A stretch of DNA of 64,000 nt from contig NZ_JAUASW010000001.1 in the NCBI RefSeq assembly GCF_030345705.1, positions 2,852,001 through 2,916,000 on the forward strand, given 5' to 3'. Below are positions 8,051 to 17,250 of the stretch, one piece after another. The notes beneath the pieces are model-generated. The model searched no databases. It was not told the DNA's origin and saw nothing but the letters and a program-made list of their open reading frames with translations. Made by a program: the position numbers and the translations under genes. The DNA comes from Pelomonas sp. SE-A7. Its GTDB lineage: Bacteria > Pseudomonadota > Gammaproteobacteria > Burkholderiales > Burkholderiaceae_C. Position 1 is the stretch's first letter. The number at the start of each line of letters is the position of its first letter.

Positions 8051-8817
8051 CAGGCGCCGGCCAGTTCCTTGGCCAGCGCGACGAATTCCTCGACCGGCAC
8101 TTCCTCGGCCCGGCGCTGCAGGTCGAAATGCCCGCCGTAATGCCGCTGGCTCAGCCAGACACCCAGGCTGTGGCGCAGCAGCTTGCGGCGCTGCGAGAAG
8201 GCGGCAGCCACGAGCTCGCCCAGCAACTCGGGATTGATCGCCGGCGGTTCGGCAAACGGCCGCATGCGAACGATGGCCGAATCGACCCGCGGCGGCGGAT
8301 CGAAGCTCTCCGGCGGCACATCCAGGATGGACTCGACCTCGTAGCGCCACTGAAGCATCACCGACAGCCGCCCGTAGTCCTTGCAGCCCGGGCCGGCCGC
8401 CATGCGGTCGACCACTTCCTTCTGCAGCATGAAGTTCTGGTCCACCACGTGATCCACGAAGCCCAGCAGATGGAACAGGATGGGCGTGGAGATGTTGTAA
8501 GGCAGATTGCCGACCACCCGCAGCTTCTGTCCCTTTGCCTGGGCCAGCTCGGCGAAGTCGACCTTCAGCACGTCGGACTCGATGACCTCGATGCCTTCGC
8601 GCTTGCGCAGCCGCGCCGCCAGGTCGCGGTCCAGTTCGACCACGGTGAACGGCTTGATCCGTTCAAGCAGCGGCAGCGTCATCGCGCCCAGGCCCGGGCC
8701 GATCTCGACCAGGGCCTCGCCGGGCTGCGGGTCGATGGCATCGACGATGGCGTCGATGATGGCCTTGTCGGTCAGGAAATGCTGGCCGAAGCGCTTGCGA
8801 GCGATGTGTTGGGCCAT
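8050..8817 (-). CDS. rsmA: 16S rRNA (A1518/A1519-N6) dimethyltransferase
   Basis: SAM-dependent dimethylation of two adjacent adenines near the 3' end of 16S rRNA; 255 aa. ARKRFGQHFL at the N-terminus, the VEIGPGLGAMT SAM-binding motif, the VELDRDLA acidic strand and the NLPYN catalytic motif near residue 104 are all intact. It lies 11 bp after surA and is the last gene of the lptD-surA-rsmA operon. The gammaproteobacterial arrangement has pdxA between surA and rsmA; it is not here. Confidence 0.96.
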   Translation of the reverse strand: MAQHIARKRFGQHFLTDKAIIDAIVDAIDPQPGEALVEIGPGLGAMTLPLLERIKPFTVVELDRDLAARLRKREGIEVIESDVLKVDFAELAQAKGQKLRVVGNLPYNISTPILFHLLGFVDHVVDQNFMLQKEVVDRMAAGPGCKDYGRLSVMLQWRYEVESILDVPPESFDPPPRVDSAIVRMRPFAEPPAINPELLGELVAAAFSQRRKLLRHSLGVWLSQRHYGGHFDLQRRAEEVPVEEFVALAKELAGA

Positions 8818-8828
8818 CGATCAGGCGT

Positions 8829-10154
8829 TCAGAGTGCCCACTCGCGCATTTCGACGAAGGCCTTGGCCCGCAGTTCCTTGACCCACTCCTGGTAGGCCTC
8901 GTCGTACTTGCGTTCACGCAGGGCACCACGGGCCTGCTCGCGCATCTGCTTGAGCTCCAGCTCGACCACCTTGCGCTCCAGCACCTGGATCAGGTGCACG
9001 CCGAAGCGCGAGGGCACAGGGGCCGAGATACCCTTCAGCGGCAGGGCGTTCATGGCCTCTTCAAACTCAGGCACAAACACTCCCGGTGCGACCCAGCCCA
9101 GGTCACCGCCCTGCTCCGCACTGCCGTCCTCGGAGTTCTGGCGCGCGATGTCCTCGAACTTGGCGCTGCCGCTCTCGATCTGCCGCTTGTATTCGGCCAG
9201 GCGCTGGGCCGCCACCTCGTTGGTGAGCTGGGCCGAAGGGCGCAGCAGCACATGGCGGGCGCGGGTCTGGGTGACCTGGTTCGCCGCCGTAGGAGCCTGG
9301 CGTTCGATCATCTTCAGCACATGGAAGCCCGAGGGCGAGCGCAGCACCGTGGGGCGCAGCTCGCCGGTCTTCAGGCCCTTGACCGCTTCGACCAGCAGGT
9401 CCGGCAGGCGCTCCGCCTGGCGCAGGCCGATCTCGCCACCCTTGTCACGGAAGCTGTCTTCCGACAGCTCGCGCGCCACCTTGCCAAAGTCCTCGCCGGC
9501 CTTGAGGCGGGCCAAGGCGGCCTCAGCCTTGGCCTTGCGCTCAGCCACCACCTGGTCGGAGGCGCCTTCCGGCACGCTGATCAGCACCTGGCCGATATTC
9601 AGCTGCGGGTTGCTGTTGGCCTTCTCTTGCTGCTCCTCGAGGTACCTGTCCACGTCGGAGTCGCTGATCTTGATTCGCTTCTGCACCTCGGCCTCGCGCA
9701 CCCGCTCCATAAGCATCTGGTCGCGCAGCTGCTCGCGGAAACGGCGGTAGTCCATGCCGTCGGCCTTGAGCCGCTCGCGCAGTTGCTCCATGCTCATCTT
9801 GTTCTGCACCGCCACATTGGCGACGACGCGGTCCAGCTCGGGCTCGTCCACCTTGGCGCCGGCCTCGCGGGCATTGGTGACCAGCACCCGCTCCAGGATC
9901 AGCGCTTCCATGGCCTGCTTGCGGATCTCCTCCGGGTCCGGGATGTCGCCCTTGCGGCGCGCCTCCTCGCGGATCTGCTGGATGCGGGCCAGCACTTCAC
10001 TGGCGGCAACCACGTCGTTGTTGACCACGGCGGCAATCTGGTCGCCGGGGCGGATGCTGCCCTGGGCCAAGGCCGGCGCGCTGCCGAGTGCGGCGCAGAG
10101 GGCGGCCGCCAGGGCCAGGGAACGAACGACGGGACGATCAGTCATAGGAGGCAT
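8829..10154 (-). CDS. surA: Periplasmic chaperone / peptidyl-prolyl isomerase SurA
   Basis: Periplasmic chaperone for outer-membrane beta-barrels, 441 aa. It has a signal peptide (cleavage likely after APALAQ, about residue 31), an N-terminal SurA chaperone domain starting at IAAVVNNDVV, and two parvulin-type PPIase domains (roughly 175-280 and 285-395), each with the GG(D/E)(L/I)G core. The ATG at 10154 overlaps the lptD 3' end by 17 bp; a second ATG at 10145 is equally possible. Its position after lptD fits its role in inserting LptD. Confidence 0.94.
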   Translation of the reverse strand: MPPMTDRPVVRSLALAAALCAALGSAPALAQGSIRPGDQIAAVVNNDVVAASEVLARIQQIREEARRKGDIPDPEEIRKQAMEALILERVLVTNAREAGAKVDEPELDRVVANVAVQNKMSMEQLRERLKADGMDYRRFREQLRDQMLMERVREAEVQKRIKISDSDVDRYLEEQQEKANSNPQLNIGQVLISVPEGASDQVVAERKAKAEAALARLKAGEDFGKVARELSEDSFRDKGGEIGLRQAERLPDLLVEAVKGLKTGELRPTVLRSPSGFHVLKMIERQAPTAANQVTQTRARHVLLRPSAQLTNEVAAQRLAEYKRQIESGSAKFEDIARQNSEDGSAEQGGDLGWVAPGVFVPEFEEAMNALPLKGISAPVPSRFGVHLIQVLERKVVELELKQMREQARGALRERKYDEAYQEWVKELRAKAFVEMREWAL

Positions 10155-12549
10155 CAGAGCTGGCCGAGCGGTCTGAGCTCAGCGGACGGTAACCGGGGAT
10201 ATTGTCTCTCAGGACCTTGAGGGCATTGGAGCCAAGCCGGGACAGGCCCACCAGCTCCAGTTGCAACAGCAATCGGGTATTGGTTTCGGCCCGGCCGGTG
10301 GACAGCCGTTCGGCGCCGACGCGCAAGATCCAGCAGCCGGCGTCGTACTCGAAGCCGACCACCGAATCGGTGAAGCGCTTGTCCTTCAGGCTGTACTGGA
10401 CTCGGCCGGCGCTGTACCAGGCACCGCTGCAGCTGCCGCTGCCATTGGACGAGGCACTGCTGCGTCGCGGACCATCGTCGGGCTTGGCGCCGAACAGCGG
10501 CCATTGCCAGCCCAGCTCGACCTGCTCGCTCTGGCCCGCCGCCAGCCGGTAGGCCGCGCTGACCGTGCGATAGGGCCCCGGCGAGTAGCGCGCCGACATC
10601 ACGGTACGCACGGCCTTGCTGCTGTCCGGGTTGTACTGGACGGCCGCGTCCATCCACCACTGAGAGTTCAGATGGGCCGAGCCCAGCAGCAGCAGGTCCG
10701 ACAGGCGCTGGGTCTGTGGTTGGCCGTCGGGCGTGATGCGCTGGTCGCGGAACAGGTAGCGCTGCACCAGGCCCAGGCGCAGCAGCTCGCCGCCCTGCGA
10801 GGCGTTGACCCAGCGGCTGATCGCGCCGAAGGTCAGCTGGTGGTTGTCCGAAACCCGGTCGATGCCCGAAAACTGGTTGTCGGTGTAGATCGAGTCGAAA
10901 TTGAAGTCCTTGGGCGCCGAATCGAAATTGGGCAGAGCGAGCTGGGCCCGGTACGGCGTGTTCACGTACAGCAGGCGCGGCTCCAGCGTTTGCAAGGTGC
11001 CGCGGCCGAACAGCTCGGTCTGGCGCTCGAACACCCAGCCCTGGTCCACACTGAAGCTGGGCACGCTGCGCGACATGCTGCGGCGGCCGTCCAGCAAGGG
11101 GGCGTCGAGCGAGTAGGCCGCGGCATTGAGCGACAGTTTCGGGATCAGCCACCAGCCGGCACCGCCCAGCGGCACGCTGACATGGCCCAGCGCATGGGCA
11201 CGCTGGCCGGTCGGCAGGTCCTTGATCTGGCTGAGCAGGGCTTCTCGCGGCAGCTCGAAGCGGTTGTATTCCAGCTCCAGCGAGCCCTCCAGCCGGGCCC
11301 GGCGGCCCCAGGGGCGGAAGCCGGCCATCACCGCGTCGTCGGCCTCGCTGGTCAGGCGCAGGCCCACCTGGGGCAGGCGCTGGTAGGGCGTCTCGTAGCG
11401 GCTCAGCGGATCGGCGCCCTGCAGGGCCTGCCAGCTCTGCACCCGGGCATAGGCCTGGGCCTCGCCCCAGTCGCGCTGCACGGTGCGGCCGAAGCGCAGG
11501 TCGGTGGCCAGCAGCCGCGGCGTCTGGCTGTGCAGGCGCTTGGGCAGGTCCTTCCAGTATTCGTCGTCCGAGACCCGCTCGGAGCGGATCTGGTAGCGCC
11601 AGTCGCGGCCGACCTCGCCCTGCTGGGCCAGGTCCAGCGCCCAGCGCGCCCGGTTGGCCACGCGGTCGCTGGGCAGCCAGGCCAGGTTGAGCACACCGTT
11701 GTGCTGCGGCTCCAGGTAGCGGAACTCGCTGTCCACGCCGGCGCCGCGGCGCGTCATCACGAACGGCGTGAAGGTGGCGTCGTGCTGGGGCGCGATGTTC
11801 CAGTAGTAGGGCAGGCCCAGCTCGAAGCCGCTGCGGTTGTCCAGGCCGATATTGGGTGGCAGCCAGCCCGACTTGCGCGCCGAGCCCAGCGCAAAGCTGA
11901 TGGTCGGCGCCGCCAGGATGGGCACGCCGTAAAAGCGCAGCACGGCACCACTGGCGATGCCTTCGTTGGCTTCAAAGTCCATGCGCAGCCGCGTGGTGCG
12001 CAATTCCCAGGCCGGCTCCTGGCCGTCCTCGCCGGCCGGGCAGGAGCTGTAGGTGCCGCCCTCGGCCAGCACCTTCTGCTCGCCGAGGAAGCGCAGCCGG
12101 GCGGCCTTGCCGCCGCCGCCGGTCAGCGAGAAGAAATAGCTGGGGTCGAGGAACTCGCCCTCGAAGCGCTGGACGAACAGCTGCAGCTCGCTGCCGCGGA
12201 ACACATTGCCGGCACGGCTGACCTCCACATGGCCGGTGGCACGGGCCTCGTCGCGCGGCTCCAGATAGCTGAGCTTGTCGGCCTTGAGCAGCAGCTCGCC
12301 ATAGCGCAATTCAGCATCGCCCTCGGCCGTGGCCTCCTGGTCCAGGCGGCTCTCCAGTTTGCGCGCGCCCAGCACCACGGCCGGTCGCGTGGTCGGCGTG
12401 CTCGACCCCGGCGGTGTCAGCACTTTGCTGCGGCGCAGGGTCAGCGGTTCTTCCTGCTTGCGGGCCTCCTGGGCCTGAGCCAGGCCGGTGATCGCCAGGA
12501 CCAGGGGCACGAGCCGCGCGATTCGACAGGGAACAGGGGAGCGCGGCAC
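10138..12549 (-). CDS. lptD: LPS-assembly outer-membrane protein LptD
   Basis: Outer-membrane beta-barrel that inserts lipopolysaccharide into the outer leaflet with LptE. About 803 aa from the GTG at 12549, which gives a signal peptide ending near GLAQAQ. An N-terminal OstA/LptA-like jellyroll (DAELRYGELLLKADK, then ATGHVEVSRAGN) is followed by the long LptD barrel with the SWLPPNIG-type and FDSIYTDNQFSGIDR-type segments. The reading frame stays open upstream into the antisense strand of the divergent kinase gene, but that extension has no LptD features. GTG is the most reasonable start and lacks a strong ribosome site. Heads lptD-surA-rsmA. Confidence 0.92.
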   Translation of the reverse strand: MPRSPVPCRIARLVPLVLAITGLAQAQEARKQEEPLTLRRSKVLTPPGSSTPTTRPAVVLGARKLESRLDQEATAEGDAELRYGELLLKADKLSYLEPRDEARATGHVEVSRAGNVFRGSELQLFVQRFEGEFLDPSYFFSLTGGGGKAARLRFLGEQKVLAEGGTYSSCPAGEDGQEPAWELRTTRLRMDFEANEGIASGAVLRFYGVPILAAPTISFALGSARKSGWLPPNIGLDNRSGFELGLPYYWNIAPQHDATFTPFVMTRRGAGVDSEFRYLEPQHNGVLNLAWLPSDRVANRARWALDLAQQGEVGRDWRYQIRSERVSDDEYWKDLPKRLHSQTPRLLATDLRFGRTVQRDWGEAQAYARVQSWQALQGADPLSRYETPYQRLPQVGLRLTSEADDAVMAGFRPWGRRARLEGSLELEYNRFELPREALLSQIKDLPTGQRAHALGHVSVPLGGAGWWLIPKLSLNAAAYSLDAPLLDGRRSMSRSVPSFSVDQGWVFERQTELFGRGTLQTLEPRLLYVNTPYRAQLALPNFDSAPKDFNFDSIYTDNQFSGIDRVSDNHQLTFGAISRWVNASQGGELLRLGLVQRYLFRDQRITPDGQPQTQRLSDLLLLGSAHLNSQWWMDAAVQYNPDSSKAVRTVMSARYSPGPYRTVSAAYRLAAGQSEQVELGWQWPLFGAKPDDGPRRSSASSNGSGSCSGAWYSAGRVQYSLKDKRFTDSVVGFEYDAGCWILRVGAERLSTGRAETNTRLLLQLELVGLSRLGSNALKVLRDNIPGYRPLSSDRSASSDASYD

Positions 12550-12593
12550 GGTGACTGGGGGTCTTGCTAGGGAGGCGAGGAGGGGGCGGTTTG

Positions 12594-12599
12594 TAGAAT
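12594..12599 (+). promoter_or_regulatory. Possible -10 hexamer of the AmgK gene
   Basis: TAGAAT lies in the 126-bp divergent spacer between lptD and the kinase gene. No -35 box is clear at 16-18 bp, so the call rests on one hexamer. Confidence 0.3.
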
Positions 12600-12675
12600 C
12601 GATTATCCATGAGGGGCGGCCGCCGACCGGGCGCGCCAGACCAGCCCCGAATCCTGTCTCCAGCCCCCCTTCCCG

Positions 12676-13731
12676 ATGAGCCTGCCCCTCTGGCCCGATG
12701 CGGCCCGCGAACAAGAATTCCATGCCTGGCTGCAGTCCCTGCCGGCCAGTCTGCAGCTGCGGGCCGACAGCGTGGCCCTGGCCACCGAGGACGCCAGCAC
12801 GCGCCGCTATCTGCGGCTGCGCGATGAAGCCGGCCAGTCCTACATCGTGATGGACGCGCCGACGCCGCCCAACGACGTGCGGCCCTTCCTGGCGGTTGGC
12901 GCCATGATGTCCGGCTGCGGCCTGCATGTGCCGGCCATCCATGCGGCCGACAAGGAGCGCGGTTTCCTGCTGCTCGAAGACCTGGGCGAGACCACCTACC
13001 TGAAGGCCTTGCAGCAGGCCACGATGCCCGAGGCCGAACGCCTGATGCGGGCAGCCACCACCACCCTGGTGCACTGGCAGACCCGGGGCGATGCCACCCA
13101 GCTGCCAGCCTTCGACGAAGCCTTCGTGCGCCGCGAGCTGCAGATCTTCACCGACTGGTGCGTGCAGCGCCATCACGGCAGGCAGTGGAACGAGCAGCAG
13201 CAGGCCTGGTGGGAGCAGATCTGCGCTCTGCTGGCCCGCAACATTGCCGAGCAGCCGGTCGTGCCCATGCATCGCGACTACATGCCGCGCAACCTGATGC
13301 TGCTGGCCGACGGCACACCCGGCGTATTGGACTTCCAGGACGCCGTGGCCGGCCCCATCGGCTACGACATCGCCTCGCTGCTGCGCGACGCCTTCCTGTC
13401 CTGGGACGAGGAGCAGGAGCTGGACTGGGCGATCCGCTACTGGGAGCTGGCCCGCAAGGCCGGCCTGTTCGGCGAGGCGCACTGGGCCGACGACTTCGGC
13501 GAGTTCTGGCGCCGGCTGGAATGGACCGGCCTGCAGCGCCACCTGAAGATCCTGGGCATCTACTGCCGCCTGCACTACCGCGACGGCAAGAGCGCCTACA
13601 TCGCCGACCTGCCGCGCTTCTACGCCTACTGCATCAAGGTGGCCATGCGCTATGTCGAGCTGGCGCCGCTGAAGCGGCTGCTGGAAGACCTGCGCCCGGA
13701 GCTGACCCAGACCGGCTTCAATCTGCGCTGA
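12676..13731 (+). CDS. amgK: Anomeric N-acetylmuramate/N-acetylglucosamine kinase (AmgK-like phosphotransferase)
   Basis: Member of the aminoglycoside-phosphotransferase fold, 351 aa. By family it phosphorylates the anomeric carbon of MurNAc/GlcNAc in cell-wall recycling. The catalytic loop MHRDYMPRNLM (HxDxxxxN) lies near residue 197, and the metal-binding VLDFQDA follows near 220. The position beside lptD/surA is that of AmgK in many Beta- and Gammaproteobacteria. Unlike the usual layout, no MurU-type nucleotidyltransferase follows: the next gene is a convergent LysR gene overlapping by 14 bp. Substrate is inferred from family and context; a general APH-fold kinase is the alternative. Confidence 0.82.
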   Translation: MSLPLWPDAAREQEFHAWLQSLPASLQLRADSVALATEDASTRRYLRLRDEAGQSYIVMDAPTPPNDVRPFLAVGAMMSGCGLHVPAIHAADKERGFLLLEDLGETTYLKALQQATMPEAERLMRAATTTLVHWQTRGDATQLPAFDEAFVRRELQIFTDWCVQRHHGRQWNEQQQAWWEQICALLARNIAEQPVVPMHRDYMPRNLMLLADGTPGVLDFQDAVAGPIGYDIASLLRDAFLSWDEEQELDWAIRYWELARKAGLFGEAHWADDFGEFWRRLEWTGLQRHLKILGIYCRLHYRDGKSAYIADLPRFYAYCIKVAMRYVELAPLKRLLEDLRPELTQTGFNLR

Positions 13732-14692
13732 ATGAGCTGACCAAGGGCTCGCGATCGAAGGCGGTTTCGCAGCCGGCGGCCGCCAGCCAGGGGTCGCGGT
13801 CCTCGCCGCCGAAGATCTCGAGCAGGAATTCGAGGAAGGCCCGGGTCCGGGCCGGCAGGTACTTGCGAGTGGGCATCGCGGCCCACAGGGTGAGGCTGTA
13901 CAGCTGCCATTCGGGCAGCACCCGCTCCAGCGCCTTTTCCAGCAAGGCGTCCTCGATCATGAAGCTGGGCAGGCCGGCGATGCCCAGGCCGTGCAGCGCT
14001 GCGGCGTAGTTGGTGTCGATGTGGCTGGCGCGCAGCAGCGGCTTGCTGGAAGGTTCCAGCGTCACCGTTTCGGTACCGCGACGCATCGTCACCCCGTGGT
14101 TGAAGCTGACCGTCTGGGGCAGGAGCGCATTGTGCTCGGCCAGATCCTGCGGCTTCTGAGGGCGGCTGCGCCGGTCCAGGTATTCGGGCGCGGCACACAT
14201 GATCACCTCGCTGCGCGCCAACCGTCGCGCCACGAAATCGCCGCTCAGAGGGTTGCGCGTGATCAGGATGCTGATGTCGAAACTCTCGTCGGCCGTCTCG
14301 ACCGGTCCGATCGAATGCAGCTCGATCGTGACGAGGGGGAAGCGCTCATTGAAGCGCGGCAGGTGCTTGGCCAGTTGATGCACCGCCAGGGCAGGCGGCA
14401 GCAAGACCCGCAGATGGCCCCGCGGCTCCGCCGTGGCCGACACGACCAGGGCCTCGGCCTCGTCCAGTTCGGCCAGGATGCGCCGCGCCCGTTCCAGGTA
14501 GCTCTCACCAATGTCGGTCAACGCCAGGCGGCGCGTCGTTCGGTTGAGCAGGCGCGAGCCCAGGTGCTCCTCGAGCTCGGCCACCAGGCGCGTGACCACG
14601 GCCGGAGCCAGGTCCAGCGCCCGCGCCGCGCCGGCGAAGCTGCCCTCGTCGATGACGCGGACGAAAACCCGGATCGCCCGCAGCTGGTCCAT
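13718..14692 (-). CDS. LysR-family transcriptional regulator
   Basis: 324 aa. An N-terminal winged helix-turn-helix (MDQLRAIRVFVRVIDEGSFAGAARAL, first 60 residues) and a LysR-type co-inducer domain (about 90-295) are both complete. It overlaps the 3' end of the AmgK gene tail to tail. Its start lies 7 bp after the M20 peptidase stop on the same strand, so it is probably co-transcribed downstream of the peptidase. The target genes and effector are unknown; it resembles the large AaeR/DmlR-like group that often regulates neighbouring metabolism. Confidence 0.9.
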   Translation of the reverse strand: MDQLRAIRVFVRVIDEGSFAGAARALDLAPAVVTRLVAELEEHLGSRLLNRTTRRLALTDIGESYLERARRILAELDEAEALVVSATAEPRGHLRVLLPPALAVHQLAKHLPRFNERFPLVTIELHSIGPVETADESFDISILITRNPLSGDFVARRLARSEVIMCAAPEYLDRRSRPQKPQDLAEHNALLPQTVSFNHGVTMRRGTETVTLEPSSKPLLRASHIDTNYAAALHGLGIAGLPSFMIEDALLEKALERVLPEWQLYSLTLWAAMPTRKYLPARTRAFLEFLLEIFGGEDRDPWLAAAGCETAFDREPLVSSFSAD

Positions 14693-14699
14693 CGAGCGC

Positions 14700-16175
14700 T
14701 TACGGGTGAGCGGCCATGACCTGCGCGACGGCCGCGGTCAGGCGCTTGCCATAGGGCACATGCAGGAACTCGTTCGGGCCATGGGCATTGCTCTTGGGAC
14801 CCAGCACGCCGCAGACCATCATCTGCGCCGACGGGAAACCCTTCTGCAGCATGCTCATCAAAGGGATGGTGCCGCCCTGGCCAATGAAACCCACCGGCCG
14901 GCCGAAATGCTGCTGGCTGGCGTCTTCCAGCGCGGTCTCCAGCCAGGACGAGAGCTCGGGCGTGTTCCAGCCGGTGGCACCGAAGGCACCGGCGCGGCCG
15001 TCCGGCACGAAAGTGACCTTGGCGTTGTAGGGCGCGTTGTCTTCCAGCAGCTTCTTCAGCTCCAGCGCGGCGGCGTTGCCGTCTATGACCGGCGGCAGGC
15101 GCAGCGACAGCTTGAAGGCCGTGAAGGGCCGCAGCACATTGCCGGCGTTCTTCAGCTCGGGGAAGCCTTCCACGCCGGTGACCGACAGCGTCGGCCGCCA
15201 GGTGCGGTTCAGCAGGGCTTCGACCGGGTCCGTGGTCATGGGCAGGACCGGGCCGCCGTCGGCGCCGCAGGCCCAGGGCATGCGCTTGTAGACCTCTTCC
15301 TTCAGGATGGCGGCCGTGGCCTGGGCCTGGGCGATCCGGTTGCCCGGGATCTCGCAATGGAAGCTCTCCGGCAGCAGGCGGCCGGTCTTGCTGTCTTCCA
15401 GGCGGTCCAGCACCTGGCGCAGGATGCGGAAGCTCGACGGCACCAGGCCCGAGGCATCGCCCGAGTGGATGCCCTCGGTCAGCACCTCGACCTTGAGCAC
15501 GCCCGAAACCATGCCGCGCAGCGAGGTGGTGAGCCACAGCTGCTCGTAGTCGCCAGCGCCCGAATCCAGGCACACGACCAGCGAAACATTACCCAGGCGG
15601 GCCTTGAGCACGTCGATGTAGGCCGGCAGGTCGTAGGAGCCGCTTTCCTCGCAGGTCTCGATGATGCCGACGCAGCGCGGGCGCGGAATGCCCTGCTTGT
15701 CCAGGGCCATGATGGCCGTCAGCGAGGCGTAGACCGCGTAGCCGTCGTCGGCGCCGCCACGGCCGTAGAGCTTGCCGTCCTCGTACTTGGGGGTCCAGGG
15801 GCCCAGGTCGGCGCGCCAGCCATTGAACTCGGGCTGCTTGTCCAGGTGGCCGTACAGCACGATGGTGTCGTCGCAATCCGCCTTGGTGGCCGGCACCTCG
15901 AAGAAGATCACCGGCGTGCGGCCTTCGAGACGGATGACTTCCAGCTTCAGGCCCGCGACCTTCTTGCTCTCGACCCAGCCGGCAGCGTCGCGCAGCACCT
16001 TTTCGATATGACCATTCTTGGCCCAGTCGGCGTCGAACATCGGGCTCTTGGCCGGGATGGCGATGTACTGGGTCAGGGCGGGGACGATTTCCTCGTCCCA
16101 GACGCGGGCGGCAAATTCGCCCAGGGCGCTGGCTTCGTCGGCTTGCAGGGGTAGCTGCGGGTCGCGTGCGTTCAT
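14700..16175 (-). CDS. M20-family metallopeptidase (dipeptidase)
   Basis: Zinc-dependent exopeptidase of 491 aa. Metal ligands are recognisable: His in VLYGHLDKQP, Asp in GRGGADDGYA, the Glu pair in ETCEESGS, Asp in CLDSGAGDY and the C-terminal His in NAHGPNEFL. A dimerisation (lid) domain sits in the middle. The family includes dipeptidases and carnosinase-like enzymes; the exact substrate cannot be read from sequence. The ATG giving MNARDPQ fits; the open frame upstream overlaps the neighbouring hydrolase gene out of frame and is not used. No signal peptide, so cytoplasmic. It lies between the alpha/beta hydrolase and the LysR gene, all on the minus strand. Confidence 0.9.
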   Translation of the reverse strand: MNARDPQLPLQADEASALGEFAARVWDEEIVPALTQYIAIPAKSPMFDADWAKNGHIEKVLRDAAGWVESKKVAGLKLEVIRLEGRTPVIFFEVPATKADCDDTIVLYGHLDKQPEFNGWRADLGPWTPKYEDGKLYGRGGADDGYAVYASLTAIMALDKQGIPRPRCVGIIETCEESGSYDLPAYIDVLKARLGNVSLVVCLDSGAGDYEQLWLTTSLRGMVSGVLKVEVLTEGIHSGDASGLVPSSFRILRQVLDRLEDSKTGRLLPESFHCEIPGNRIAQAQATAAILKEEVYKRMPWACGADGGPVLPMTTDPVEALLNRTWRPTLSVTGVEGFPELKNAGNVLRPFTAFKLSLRLPPVIDGNAAALELKKLLEDNAPYNAKVTFVPDGRAGAFGATGWNTPELSSWLETALEDASQQHFGRPVGFIGQGGTIPLMSMLQKGFPSAQMMVCGVLGPKSNAHGPNEFLHVPYGKRLTAAVAQVMAAHP

Positions 16176-16233
16176 CTCGGTCTCCGGGTTTCGGCGCTTG
16201 GTAAGCGCAGGCCGGAGTTTAAGTCCGGCCCAT

Positions 16234-17115
16234 TCAGTACATGGTGGTACGGGCAAAACGCTCCTCGAGCCAGCCCTGCATGCGGGCGAACACCTGCTCC
16301 TGCTCCGGCTCGTTGAACAGCTCGTGGAACAGCCGCTCGAAGCAATAGCCCTGCACCAACAGGCGCGGCGCCGCGGCCGCGAAGGCGGCACTGCCGGAGG
16401 GAGCCACGCAGCGGTCGGCACCAGCCCACATCAATAGCGTGGGCACCAGCCATTCGGAGGCGTGGTCGCGGACTTCCTCGCCGGCGTCCACGATCATCCG
16501 CGCCAGCATGGGCGTGATGCGGCTGTGGACCTGCGGGTCGCTGACATAGGCCTTGACCACGGCCGGGCTGCGGGAGATCCAGGCCGGCTTCAGGCCATTG
16601 CCGGCCGGCAGATGCGGCACCAGCGGCCGGGCCACATTCAGCAGCAGCTTCTGGAACCAGGACATACCGGGGTCCAGCGCCGGCGAGGACAGGATCAGGC
16701 CGTCAACCGGCCGGAACCAGGCCGGCAGCACGCCGCCGGCGCTGGCGCTGAGGCCGCCGGCCACGAAGCGCGAGGCGATCAGGCCGCCCATGCTGTGGCC
16801 CAGCAGCAGCAAGGCGCCGCCGGCCAGTTGTTCGTCGTTGCGCAGCTCGTCGATGACCTGGGCCAGGTCCTTGAAGTAGCGCTCGGGATCGGGAATGTCA
16901 CCGCGCGGGCCGCCGGAGGCACCGTGGCCGCGCAGATCGACGGCCACCACGTGCCAGCCCCAGCTGTTGAGCCGGGCCGCCACATGCTGGTAGCGGCCGC
17001 CATGCTCGCCCAGGCCATGGACGATCAGCACCGTGCCGCGCGCACGGTCCAGGCCCGGCTTGGTCCATTGCCGCCAGTGCAGCGGCAGGCCGTCGTCGGT
17101 TCTGAGCGTTCGCAT
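16234..17115 (-). CDS. Alpha/beta hydrolase, monoacylglycerol-lipase-like
   Basis: Serine hydrolase of 293 aa. The oxyanion-hole segment VHGLGEHGGRY, RGHGASGGPRG and the nucleophile elbow GHSMGG place it in the lysophospholipase/monoglyceride lipase family. Asp in MWAGADRCV and a C-terminal His (LFHELFNEPEQ) would complete the triad. The ATG at 17115 (MRTLRTDDGLPL) was chosen because it starts right before the first conserved strand; a TTG at 17148 is the alternative. No signal peptide. The M20 gene follows after 58 bp. Substrate unknown. Confidence 0.85.
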   Translation of the reverse strand: MRTLRTDDGLPLHWRQWTKPGLDRARGTVLIVHGLGEHGGRYQHVAARLNSWGWHVVAVDLRGHGASGGPRGDIPDPERYFKDLAQVIDELRNDEQLAGGALLLLGHSMGGLIASRFVAGGLSASAGGVLPAWFRPVDGLILSSPALDPGMSWFQKLLLNVARPLVPHLPAGNGLKPAWISRSPAVVKAYVSDPQVHSRITPMLARMIVDAGEEVRDHASEWLVPTLLMWAGADRCVAPSGSAAFAAAAPRLLVQGYCFERLFHELFNEPEQEQVFARMQGWLEERFARTTMY

Positions 17116-17250
17116 GGCGGGCAGTGTAGGCAGGGGCCCACAGGGCAAGCCCGGGGACTTCCCCGGACGGTGAAACTACTGTCACCCCGACGATGGACAG
17201 CCTCGCCGCGCGCCCTAGACTAGCCTTCAGCCCCCAAGGACGGACGCACC

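Noticed and set aside
12550..13575. Upstream extension of the lptD frame by about 340 codons
   Set aside because: It lies fully antisense to the well-supported AmgK-type kinase gene and would put the LptD signal peptide in the middle of the protein.
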